From positions 63,270,763-63,334,762 of the forward strand of contig CM075773.1 of the NCBI GenBank assembly GCA_037974665.1: a stretch of DNA of 64,000 nucleotides. Reading direction: 5' to 3'. The stretch is from Ehretia macrophylla (lineage: Eukaryota > Streptophyta > Magnoliopsida > Boraginales > Ehretiaceae). The notes under the pieces were generated by a model. That model ran no database searches. It saw nothing but the letters and a program-made list of their open reading frames with translations, and was not told the DNA's origin. Below, in pieces: positions 41,516-52,608 of this stretch. The translations under genes were made by a program, and so were the position numbers. Every line of letters begins with the position of its first letter. Within the stretch, counting starts at the first letter, position 1.

Positions 41516-42862
41516 CTAAAAAGAATCTGCCTCAGGGATATCTCCTAAAAATATGCCATTCATAAAGGACATATTTTCTTCATCATTCTCTAGCAAACGT
41601 TCATATTCTACAGTAGAACTCTCTATGTCTCGGAGGAACTCAAGATTTGCTGCAGAAGCGTCAATATGCTCCGCATTGTTTTGAACCGCTTCTTCCATGG
41701 AGCTGGTGGCAATTCCATTTGAAATATGATCAGCCTTCGTATTGCTATCAAGCTCCGCAGCGCTATCTGCTAATAATATGTCTTGCAAGTTGGACGCATA
41801 TATGTCCATATCATCATCATCATCATCTTGCAATCTTTCAGAATGCTGGAGGCCTTGAGGCATAATAGGATTTGCTGCAGAAGTATCAATATTCTCTGCA
41901 GGATCTGCAATAGGATGCTGTAGGTCCTCAGGCACGTAAGAATTCACTGCAGAAGCATCAACATTCACCATATCGTTTTGAATCGATTCTTCCATGGGTC
42001 TGGTGGCAGTTTCGTTTGCAGCTTCCATTACTCCATTGTTCATGTGTACCTCTGCCTCTGCTTGTGACCCATTATTAGCGTACCAAGGCAATTGAGGCAA
42101 CTGTTCTATAGACATGGTCGAGTCCACTCCGAATGATGCCGTAGCCCAAAGATTTCCTTGTACCATATCTGTATCGACACCAATTGTAACATGATGCTCA
42201 CCCGGAAAACTCCATCGTGGTGTCTTCTCTTCTTGGGGAATATAAATCTCCTCTCTCGACTTTCTCTTGCCCAAATCTGGAGTATCAGCTTCTGATACAA
42301 GTATGATTTCAGAATTTTCTTGTTTCTTGAAGTTTTTCGATTCGTCCTTTGTAATTCTGCAAACAACATAGTCCGTGCTTCCGATGCCTATCAAGCCATC
42401 ATCCAAAAGAGAATATTCATGCATAATCCAATGCCCTTTTCCATCAAAATCTTTCTTAGTCGACTTAAACGTGAACATCCTTTTAGAGCCTATTTTCGTT
42501 TTCGTTTTGCCTTTCACAATATCTTTTGGCGCCGTATGTCCATGCCATTTACCACAGCCAGCTGTTCGAATAACGTTCTTATTACCCTGCCTCCCAAGCT
42601 TCGACAATTTAGTAAATACATAGATAGTCTTCTTAACCTTGCTCGAATCATCGTCATCATCAGTAACTAGGATGTTCCAAGGATCATTCTCGGTAAACAA
42701 ATCCCAAGGATTTGCTTTCTCCCCGTAAATGTCTCTTTCAACGATCCCCTCCCAAGGCAATGGCTGCCTCAAAAGCCTACTCCTCAGGAATGATAGAAGC
42801 AATTCTTGATCCGAAGGCATGAATAGAAAACCTTCAGGAATATGAACACTACTGCTGTTCAT
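41516..42862 (-). CDS. Divergent NAC-domain transcription factor, copy 1
   Basis: 448 codons from the ATG at 42860-42862; an upstream GTG extends the frame by 12 codons but is not a plausible plant start. NAC proteins are plant-specific DNA-binding transcription factors. The NAC domain spans residues about 8-174: IPEGFLFMPSDQELLLSFLR (subdomain A), NPWDLF (53-55 region), KTIYVFTKLSKLGRQGNKNV, IRTAGCGKWHGHTAPKDI (98-115, where typical members have GYWKATG), IGSKRMFTFKS, WIMHEYSL (145-152) and DYVVCRITKDE. A run of five Asp (68-72) interrupts the domain. The C-terminal half is acidic, with repeated IDASAAN-like motifs and six consecutive Asp, as expected of an activation region. There are no introns, unlike most NAC genes. 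Confidence 0.9.
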   Translation of the reverse strand: MNSSSVHIPEGFLFMPSDQELLLSFLRSRLLRQPLPWEGIVERDIYGEKANPWDLFTENDPWNILVTDDDDDSSKVKKTIYVFTKLSKLGRQGNKNVIRTAGCGKWHGHTAPKDIVKGKTKTKIGSKRMFTFKSTKKDFDGKGHWIMHEYSLLDDGLIGIGSTDYVVCRITKDESKNFKKQENSEIILVSEADTPDLGKRKSREEIYIPQEEKTPRWSFPGEHHVTIGVDTDMVQGNLWATASFGVDSTMSIEQLPQLPWYANNGSQAEAEVHMNNGVMEAANETATRPMEESIQNDMVNVDASAVNSYVPEDLQHPIADPAENIDTSAANPIMPQGLQHSERLQDDDDDDMDIYASNLQDILLADSAAELDSNTKADHISNGIATSSMEEAVQNNAEHIDASAANLEFLRDIESSTVEYERLLENDEENMSFMNGIFLGDIPEADSF

Positions 42863-43419
42863 CTTTACTATTCCTATATTATCACCAACAAATCTCACAA
42901 ATCACTCTCTTGATGTCTATAATACCGCAATAACTCACAATCTTAACTAGGTTTTGGAATGATGAATATTGTGCGGCTAGCTAGATTGGCATACATATAT
43001 TAGTATAACTGTAACTTGTGATGCAATCTAGTATAATGCATTAGGAAACACTATACTCACACAAGGACTCAAATTCTTACACGGGCGGTTTGTTAATTAT
43101 AAGCATTTCAGAATCCTATCTCTGATTAACTTCTTCTTGTCTAAATTCCTTCATAATTTGATACGCAAAACAGTGAAGAACCAAGAACAGATTCAATTAC
43201 ATGAATGTTTACAAATTATGCATAACCAACCGGAGGGCATTTTCGGGTTTTCGATCTTAAATTCAACTGCCACACCATTACCCTTCAATACACAAATACA
43301 AACTCACCCACGCACCTAACAAATTCCCATGGCCTACACAATTCTCTGTCGACTATCTTGGTGATTTGGTTTATGTATCTAAATTTAGACCCTATTCTAT
43401 GTTTTGTTTTCTTGAATGA
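42863..43419. other. Upstream region of NAC copy 1
   Basis: 5' flank of the gene. An ATATATG TATA-like sequence on the minus strand near 42995 lies about 130 bp from the ATG. It is conserved, slightly expanded, in copy 2 (near 54080). The promoter call is tentative. The sequence is otherwise without known motifs. Confidence 0.4.
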
Positions 43420-44849
43420 TTATTTCTATTTATTTCCTTGATTGAATTCACTATTTGATAGAGTTTTATTTTCTTGATTAAATTCACTATCTAATATGTT
43501 TTTAACTTTTTTTTTCTTGATTTTCAATAACTTTTATTGTTCTTTTCCTTCTTTTTTTTTGTGAATTTGATTAGTTGTGCGTCTTGGGTTACCATTTGTG
43601 CCAAAAATTGCAAATTCTTTTCTCTTTGCAAAACTGCAACCCTTTTATAAGGTCCTTCTTACAGTCACGAAGAATTCCCCCACCTCCTATCAATGTTGAG
43701 CTTGTAAAAGCCAACAGTGGGTTTTCTGAACTTCACAATATTAGGCACATAAGACGGTGGTCTTTCATAAGAACAATAGAAGGAGGCTGCCAGATTTAAG
43801 TCTCCCTTCCAATGCCATCTCTTTAAAGCAAAGTTTATGCCAAGCAGTCCAACGCAATTTTTTGGAATCAGCTCTGTCTCCCCCAAGGAATTTGTTGAAA
43901 AGTCTTTCAATTTTATGAAAAACTTCCTTCGTAAGAGGGATTATCTACATCAAATAACAAGGCATGAAGGAGAGGATGCTCGGGACTGTTGACAATCCTC
44001 GCCTTGTATTCCTAAGTGCAAGCTTCTCAAATGAAAGATATTTGAAAATACATAGATCTACTCAGATAATTCTTTGATGTTTTTGCTTGGAATTCGTCTT
44101 CAAGATGGATCGCCCTTACGCAGTCAACGAACTCATACTTGCACGAAAAGGCCTAATGTCTCAAATAGGGGAATGGCAACGGCTCCCAATCTTCTTTGTA
44201 GTCTTTTTCTGGGAATAAGGTTTTTAGTTCCCAACCTGTGAGCTTGTTGTTAATTTTTTGAAAAAACTCATCAAAAAGAGCAGACTTTTTAGCACCTTTG
44301 TAAAGGGGTACTCCAAGATATTTGAATGGAAATTGTTGTTGCTTGTAATCTGAAGCACCAGCTATGATGCCAATTCTAGAGCTAGGAACTTTTTTTGTCC
44401 ATAATTAAACCACTTTTATCTTTGTTGACTTGCTGTCTGGAGACATGTTCATAGTGATTCGAAAAATTCATCAACTTTTTAATAGCACTCTTGCTGCCAT
44501 TGGAGAAGATGATTATGTCATCTGCAAATGAGAGGTGAGTAACAGAGAAAAAAGAGCCAGTCTTATACTTTAAAGCTGGGAAATTAGAGAATAATTTGTT
44601 GATGCCCTGGATAGATATTTAGCAACAATAATAAAAAGGCTTGGACATATGGGATCTCTTTACCCTGAATTATTAGTTCTATTTATTTTATTGATTGAAT
44701 TCACTATTTGATAGAGCTCTATTTTCTTGATTGAATTCACTTTTTGATACATTTTTAACTTATTTTTTTCTTGATTCTCAATAACTTGTATTGTTCTTTT
44801 CAAATTTTTTTTTTTTTTGTGAATTTGATTAGTTGTGCATCTTGGGCAG
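43420..44849 (-). pseudogene. LINE RT/RNase H fragment between long direct repeats (unit 1)
   Basis: The central part (about 43603-44670, minus) is LINE-derived. Blocks in order: PICPSLFIIVA, THLSFADDIIIFSNGSKSAI (the RT catalytic FADD box, about 44500-44540), FPFKYLGVPLYKGAKKSALF, VPSILSFMPC, then the segment before RNase H (WHWKGDLNLAASFYCSYERP) and FYKLNID, where an internal deletion removes most of RNase H. The zinc-binding domain is missing. It is flanked by two imperfect direct repeats of about 180 bp (43420-43602 and 44671-44849), which is far too long for a normal LINE target duplication. Same layout in unit 2. Confidence 0.8.
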
Positions 44850-45350
44850 ACTAGAAATTTGGAAGATATGATTTGAGGTGTGAATTATGCTTCTGCCAAC
44901 ACTGGAATTATTTTCTCAAGCGGTTTTCAATTTTGAATTGGTAACACTGTCTTCTAATTTGTTCCGTTTAAACTATCATCATTGTTTAGTCATATTTGTC
45001 ACTTTATCAGTACTTAATCGGCTGCAATTTGCTCATGGCTAGATTGATCTGTTTCAGAGGAAGAACTAATTTAAGATTTGTCAAGAAAGTAGATTAATAG
45101 GACATTTATGAAAATAATTTAAGATTTATTAACTTTGATGTCTTTCTATATAGCACTTAATCCCTAAACATTTCTCTCTGGCTACGACAAAAATGTAGCG
45201 AAAATGACAAGACAAGTGAAAGAGCCAGCGACTGACACATGCCAAAGCTGGTCAGAATATGGACAAAGTAGGCACCAAAAAGTCCAAATTATCCTTGATA
45301 TTTAGATTTAAAAGATGTGCAAAATGATTGGTGTTGACATATAAATAAAA
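44850..45350. other. Non-coding spacer, unit 1
   Basis: No gene or terminal motif recognised. Highly similar to 55960-56460. Confidence 0.6.
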
Positions 45351-48067
45351 GGATAAATATAATTCCATTCCCCTGTAAAACCCATATATATCAACCCGCC
45401 CCCCTGTGTTAGCAAAACTATCAAAAATTCCAACCCTCCCTCCGTCTCTTTTAAACTAACGCCGTTAAAAAATTTAGTAAAATGACATCTTTACCCTTAT
45501 ATTGTACAATTTTTTTCTCTTTTTTATTCTCTCTCATCCCGTTCTTTTCATCCAAAAAACTTTTTTTTAAAAAATCATCATCTTCCTCACCTCACCCCTC
45601 CCAACCCCCCATCCCTACCGTCAGCCACTCAGCCCACCACCACATACCCCACACCCCATACCTCATACCCCGTTAGCCACCTTCTACCCCTCCACCCTAC
45701 CCCTCATCAGCTCCACCCAGCCCACCCCATCCCACTTCAGCACCCCCATCCTACCCTACCCCCCCATGTCTATACCCCCAACCCCTTCCTAGAAGTCATG
45801 TTTGAACACGACAAAAATCGGACAGAGTTTCCTCTGTATTACGGATATTCCAATACCTGTACAATTATGCTCAAAGCCAACAACAAATACACAAGACAAC
45901 TTCTTGAAACTCTGTTTATGTATATCATGTTAAACACAACATTTTTCCATAATAAGTCTATACAAACCTAGCAACATTTACAATTCCAAGTCCAAAAGTA
46001 AGCTAAATGTGCTTTAGTTACATTTCCAATGTAGTTCATAAACTTACAACTAGCTCATTTAATTTCTACAAGTCAAAAGCTATGATCCAATATGTGCACA
46101 ATGAAACTTTGTTGCAAAACGAGCTATACAACTTTCAAAACATCATAATCCACATTCCTAGATCATAGCCAAAACACATGCCAACCTTTTAAGGAAACAA
46201 GCAAATTATCTTCAATCTTCTTCTTGAGGGGCTACTTCAGCTTCACCTTCACCTGAATTTGTTGAATAAATGGGGTGATCAACCACTAGCTCAGTGAGGA
46301 GGGTACGGGGAGGCTTTTGAAAACCTTTTCATGATGCACATATGCCAAGTAATATGTATGAAAGCAATAAATATACATTAAGTAGGCATTAGACAATAAC
46401 AAGAAGCATGAAAGCACTCAATGAAGTAATATAAAACTATATAAACACTCAAGTAAAGGATACGATTTCATTCCAACCTTATCACTCCCACTTCTTTGCA
46501 CCTTTGCGATTGCGATGTAGATAATCCCTTATATCACTAGTGGGTATACTCTAGATGTATCTCAAAATCCTACGATCCAACACCACAAGGCCTTTACCGA
46601 CCAAGCGAGTAAGGGAATATGTCGTGGAGGTCATGTAACCACTGGCAAGCCCGCTGCCGCCCAGTGGAGACACAACACAACCGTGTCTCGATAAAAGATT
46701 GCAACCTTACGATATCACGCATTCAATCATTACAACATTCATTCAATGAGCACTTAAAATGAGAGGACAACAAAGTAGGTTGCCCCTCTCACATTAGAAT
46801 AAGTGATATCACTCCATAATCATTAATAATCAAAGTACAAACACGTATGAAATTATATCCACTTAAGCATTCCTTTAAGACATTCACTTGCATACACATA
46901 TATTTTACCCAATTTCCAATAGCTAAAAGCTTGCTCGGGAGTACCTTTAAGTTTAGTAACAATTTAAGCATCCAGTTAACTAGCAACAAAAAGAAAGTAA
47001 CATTCCACTTGAAATCCAAAGCTAGAAAATGCTGGAACTATTGGAAAATGCTGAAAAATACTGTTCAGCCGCGAAACCACCCCAAAAAGGCTAAAATTTT
47101 GACCTTTTAAGCCTTATTTGCATGAATTTACATATATGTAGGTGTTGAGCAATTCGATTGAGCCAAGAATAATCATTCAAGCATTTTATCAAACACATAA
47201 ACTACATATTATGCAACATACTACACAACTAGATCATTTACATAAAATTCTAACTACCAAGAGTTCTAATACACAAATTCTTGCAATAAACATTCTAGAA
47301 CATGATTCCATAGCTAAGTCTACCATACCATAATATAACCATAACCTACATCTTAAACAACATACAAAATTTTTAACTTTCTAAAGCATTTTGCACAAGT
47401 TCTTTGCATTGTTCATGTTAATATGAAAATTTATTGCTTAAACCATCATTTCCTAGCATTCATATAAACTTACCACTCTTTAAACTACAAGAAAATACAC
47501 AAATACATCAACCCCTCGCCTTATTCTTGTAGAGAAAGCACAAAAGAGCTAGAAATTGAGTCAGAAAACAAGATTTCCCTCATTTTTCTTCTTTTTCCTT
47601 CTCTCTTCTTCCCTCACAGTTTTGCCCTAGTTGTTTGCTTTTTTTTTTTTTTTCTGTTATAACGATATCTCACATCTCTCTCTTATCTTCTTTTTATTTC
47701 TTTTATTTTGTTAGATTTTATGACTTTGTTTGGCTTAGATAGAAATTTCTAGTGTTGCCACATGTTAATTGCTAGCTTAAAATAGCTTATGTACCATAAT
47801 GCCCTTATCATGCTTATTACTTTGTATTCTACTTTCTAACTATCATTTATTCTACTTACTTTTAATGTAGTATAGGCACATAATGATTCAAATAACAAGA
47901 ACAAGTCGATTAAATGCAATTCTGTTATCTTTGTTGACGAAAAGGTAAGGAGGGAATACGTATGTTTAGTTTCACAAATCATAAGGAGGTATTATGCAAT
48001 TTTTAGACCACAGGTGGGTATTGTGTAGTGTCAAAAAAACATAGCGGGGTCTTGTGTAGTTTACCCT
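45351..48067. mobile_element. Possible TIR element holding gypsy-LTR-like DNA (unit 1)
   Basis: The left edge (AGGATAAATATAATTCCATT...CCCCCCTGTGTTAGC) and the reversed right edge (AGGGTAAACTACACAAGACC...CCCACCTGTGG) share the layout of the long-TIR element 2 ends but are strongly diverged, and I found no target duplication. Inside lie a C-rich tract (45590-45780) and, from about 45790 to 47700, sequence built like a minus-strand gypsy LTR (compare 27300-28690): CTAGCTCAGTGAGGAGGGTA, a CCCGCTGCCGCCCAGTGG segment, and a pyrimidine-rich TTCTCTCTTC block. No coding frame. Confidence 0.4.
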
Positions 48068-49800
48068 TACATTTTTGTGGTTCCATAATTACAAATTGAG
48101 TCCTAAAGTTTTTTTTATCGGATTTAAAGGGAGGTTTAGACCAATATTACATGACATACAAATGATATTACATATGTTGAAAATCTATTTAGGGATCTCT
48201 TGCATACAAAGTGAGAACCATACCACTAAAGCAAATACCGGTAATTGAGTCCTGAAGTTGTTAAAAAGATTACACACGCTCCCAATCCCAATTTTGTTTT
48301 AACTTAGATAATAGTGTGATTAAATTATCATATTATTATTTTTCCTAAAAATTGTACAATAACCCATATCTTTTTAAAGATTACACTTTACGGCCTTCTC
48401 ATTTTTTTTTATATATATTGTTTTTGCTTCTTTTTCTTTTTCATTTTCTTTTCCCTCTTCATTTTCTTTTCATTATCTAATAAGACACACATCAATATGC
48501 ACACATACCAGCAATGTCTTCGGATTGCTTTTGCACTTTGAACTGTTTTTGTACTTTGAATATGACAACTGGACAAAGCCATCAAATTCCTTAGGATGCT
48601 ATGTGAACCGCTAAAGTATCTTAATAAATCCGATCATGAAATTGTCATGCTTTGTCACAACAACCAGCAATTTGGAGCTAAAATTTGGGTCAACTTGATC
48701 AAAAGCCCCCAAAAAGCAAGAGGTCTGAAGATCAAGAAGCTCTAATGATGAAATCTTTTGAAGCTTTTTCAAAAAAAAAAAAAGAAGCAAATTTTCTTTT
48801 GCAAATATCAAACTAGGGAATGATTTTCCAACAAAAATGATGATCAAGAATGGGCCAAAAATGAAAATTTTAAAAAATCTGGGCTTGGGTGGATTGTTTT
48901 GAGAGCAAATTTACAAATAGTGTGGTGGAAACAACGAGACAATTTACAAATGGTAATTAATTGGTGAGGAATTAGTGGAGAGAGGTGATTTTTTGCTTCA
49001 TTTTCCTAGGTTAGCCAATATTGCTCATTTCAAAGAGAGTGTTAAAATGGCATTCCAAATTTATCCGCTGGCCTTTTGAGTTTTTGGTAAAAATGTCGAT
49101 AAAGAAGAGAAAAGAAGAGGAGAAGTAGATTTAGAGCCGTATGCTAAATTAAATTCACTTAATGAAGAGAGCTATACGTCCAATTATAAAACATTATCAC
49201 TTAATTGATATTTTGCTCTTCGAAAATGTCTTAAAAATGGTAATAATGTCACCTTTCCAAGCTATGAACTAAAACATGTTAAACGTGTGATGGTGTCCCG
49301 TGTTAGTGAAAACAATTGCCGCTTTGAAATGAAAGTTATTTCTAAGACATCTGCTTTGCTCGTTTTTGTATAATAAAGTTTTTATCATATAGTAAAAAAG
49401 TTAATATTTAATACATAAATTCTTACTATATAAAAGAGATGATAAAAACATCACATGGGTGATATAAAAGATTACTCCTAGTTAAATTGTAAAATTTGTT
49501 AGAATCAAGGGACGAGTATGGAATTGATGATATATTAGGTATTTGATAGGGATACCATTAGAGTAACTTAATTTGCTCATATTATATTTCAATAGAAGCG
49601 TAGAATAATTTTGAGAATAATTGACAAGGTATTCGTTTATAATTTTTTATGTTAGTCATTATGTAATTTATGATCTCACACCCCTATACTGTATTTAGTT
49701 AGTCCTAGAATTTGATAATAGGTAATTATTAACCTCACTGGGTAGCTTTGGGTAATTGATGAGGGTGGAAAATATTTGTCTACCTGAGCTCAATAATCAA
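48068..49800. other. AT-rich non-coding region, unit 1
   Basis: Low-complexity pyrimidine runs at 48410-48480 and an A-run near 48770. No conserved frame is recognised. Nearly identical to 59170-60910. Confidence 0.6.
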
Positions 49801-52080
49801 TTAAAAATAAAAAAGAATCTAAAACTCATTCACAAAGTTTAAAATTGAAATAAATGGACAATTAAACTAGAAAAGTCTAACTTAAAAATGTTAAAAATAT
49901 TCTAAAAATAAATGAATTGAAATTCATACACAATGATAAATACAAATAGTTTTCCAAATATAGAAAATAAATTAAAAAATTATTTAAGAATAAGAGAATA
50001 GAAATAGAAAATGAAGAGAGAAAAGCAAGAGGAAAGGGAAAAAAATAAACATAAGAGGGTATTAAAAAAAAAAAAGAGACATTTTTTTTCTTTCAAATTT
50101 CATGCATCCCCTCAAGTCCACTTGGCTCCACCAATGGCCATGCCAGTTTGAGTGAGTATGTGTTAAAAAAAGTCAATTTCTCCCCTAAGACACCTAAAAA
50201 AAGGGTCCAAACTTCTAAATAACGACTCTCTTTTTTACAATATTGCAGAGAATTTAGGAGGAATTCTTCCGAGCATAAATAGACAAGACAAAGTTACTTA
50301 GCAGGTTAGATGGTTACTTCTCAGTTTCCTCTACATGGAATCTTATCAGGCCAAAATGCAATCCTGTGTACTGGTCCAGAATAATATGGCTCAAGTATCA
50401 CATATTTAAGTAGGGGCAGATTCAAAATTTTTGTCAGCGGGAGTAGCTATTTTTTAAAAACTAAAATACATAGATATGTATCTATTTTTTTCCGAAAAAT
50501 ACATAGAATTTTAATCATTTTTTTTAAGTCAGTAGGGACTGCAACCCCCATGGTTCCCCATGTGGATTTTCGCTGTACCCAATCATGTGTTTTTGTGCAT
50601 GGCATGCGTGGCTTGATAAGTTACCAACTTTTTTTCCACTTGTTTCTTGAGGAATCCCAATTGACCCCGAATGCATTTTTTGTCACTAAGGATTAGAGAC
50701 CAGATCATTTGTTTCTCGAATGTGAATTTTTCTGAAGAATTTGAAGGAAAGGGGTGGAACTTACCAAATACAAAGCCAATTTGTGAAATTGGGACCAAAT
50801 CACTACATGGATCATCCTCAATTGTGACAACAAGATGTTTCGGAATACAACACTCAGACTGTTCTTTTCATGTTTCTATTTTTCCACTTACGAAAAGAAA
50901 GGAATTTAAGATATCTATGAGTAGGGCACCAAGTGAGGAACAACTATTTATAAAGATTCAACTTGGGATCAAGTACAAATTATACACTGCTCTCGGTTCC
51001 TGGTTCTTCTATATATAGCTGGATCCTCCGGAACCACAAGAATTCTTAGTTAGAATAGGATTCTAACTCAGCACTGAAAAGTTTAGGAACTACGCTAACA
51101 ATAGGGATATTTGTAGAGTATGGAACTTTGAAAATGACATCCTTATCTAGATGCTTGTTGTTATAATAACCGAGTAAAGGTTATTAATGTGAATCCTGTT
51201 ACTTTCTACGTATTTTTGTAAATAATACACAATCTTACTTCCCTAAAAATGCACTTTATGTCACATGCGATCTTTTCTCTGGAGGGACTTATCTTAGGCT
51301 GTATACGAATACAGTTTCAAATCATGACACAGTCAAATTAGAGTTCACAAAGTCGACTCCTTCAAACTTTTTCTCAGCTACATGGTTAAAAAACAAGTTC
51401 CTTAATACATAAAAGAGCCTAAGTGACCAAACAATTAGATGGAATCGTCGGGTAGCAACAGATGTAATAGGATATTTTGAGTTCTAACCACAATTTCAGC
51501 CTTTATTGTAACCCAAAGAAAATAAAAAAAGGAAGAACAAAGGGTATGGAACTTGAAACATGCCATTTTTTTTGTATTCACTTATATTCTACCCCATCCC
51601 TCATTTTTCTTAAAAAAAAGAAGAAGAAAGGAAAGAGTAAAGAAAACCAATAAAAGAAATTGTGATTTCCATATAAAAGAATGTCTATTTGTATGTAGTA
51701 CTACTCTTTATGCTTTCAATTGAGGTACGAGTGAATATATTTGTGGTGCTTCCATCGCTATTCTATTTAGGAAATACGTCCTCATGATATGTGGCATCGT
51801 AGCAGGGCTCACGTGACGCGACAGTAGGTGTCTCGTGCTCAAAAGATCGTTTTAAAGTGTGACCCCTCTATTTATGTCTCAGACAAGTTATTTTATATGA
51901 CTAGCTGATAATTGGGAAGCATTGGTGATGATTCTGCATCTTTTGTGTAGGAGTATATCTGTGAAAAACAGATTCTTAGCTACTATTGTAATTGGTTTAT
52001 GGGTCAATATGGCTGCTGAATCTTATTCTGCATTAGAACACATTAGCATCAAGGTGAAATTTTATTTAATACACATCTGC
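49801..52080. other. Non-coding region at end of unit 1
   Basis: Matches 62941-64000 up to about 50860. The short repeat segment 50410-50580 (GGGGCAGATTCAAAATTTTT...ACTGCAACCCCCATGG) looks like a common plant interspersed repeat. A TATATATAG box occurs at 51009-51017 but no gene follows it. The open frame at 50671-51018 is not kept in unit 2. Confidence 0.5.
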
Positions 52081-52608
52081 TGAAGCTTTTATTGTTTTCA
52101 GTGATAGAACTTTTAATCTATCAGAATTCACAGGCTAAATTGGTGAAAACTAAAAGCAATCCATAAACTCCAACAGTATCAGAGAACAAAATTGACAACA
52201 CAATTGCATTTGTAAGGAGAGTAAACCAAATGTACTAAAAGCTGATCAAGTAAGTACTTTATGAAACAAAACTTTCTGAGTTTGTAATATTTATGAAGAA
52301 ATACACAAAATTAGATTTTGTATTTAAAAGCAGCTGAACCCTTAATTAGGCTGCCTACGTACTTTGACAACAAGTGATATCAAAGATCAAGCTGCACGTA
52401 GTTCAACAATTTACATCAGAAGATCATATACTATAAAAAATCTATTACAATTTAGCACTCTTCGTTTCTTCATCACTGATTGTTCCTTAAGAAGCTTGAC
52501 AATTTGAAGCATATCAACAAGTTGTGGAGAGATCTTAATCAGCAACTGGGCTCCAATGAATCCCGAAACGATTCTGGCATGAAATTCGAAGTGTGAAGCT
52601 CGGCCGAG

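Larger units (their letters stand above)
40860..52080. repeat. Tandem duplication unit 1 (NAC)
   Basis: Collinear with 52081-64000. The NAC stop codons are 11,093 bp apart, and the same order of LINE fragment, C-rich tract, LTR-like region and AT-rich sequence follows each gene. The left edges (about 40860 and 52080) are blurred by divergence; the genes and what lies beyond are highly similar. Confidence 0.9.

Noticed and set aside
42863..42898. 12-codon N-terminal extension of the NAC frame
   Set aside because: It begins with GTG. The first ATG (42862) sits right before the NAC domain, as usual for the family. The same applies to copy 2.
45482..45676. Pro/Ser/His-rich open frame (also 56592-56903)
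   Set aside because: It arises from a C-rich low-complexity tract; length and frame differ between the two units.
50671..51018. 115-codon plus-strand open frame followed by a TATA-like box
   Set aside because: The counterpart in unit 2 (from about 63811) has a 1-base deletion near 63950 that breaks the frame, and the product resembles nothing known.
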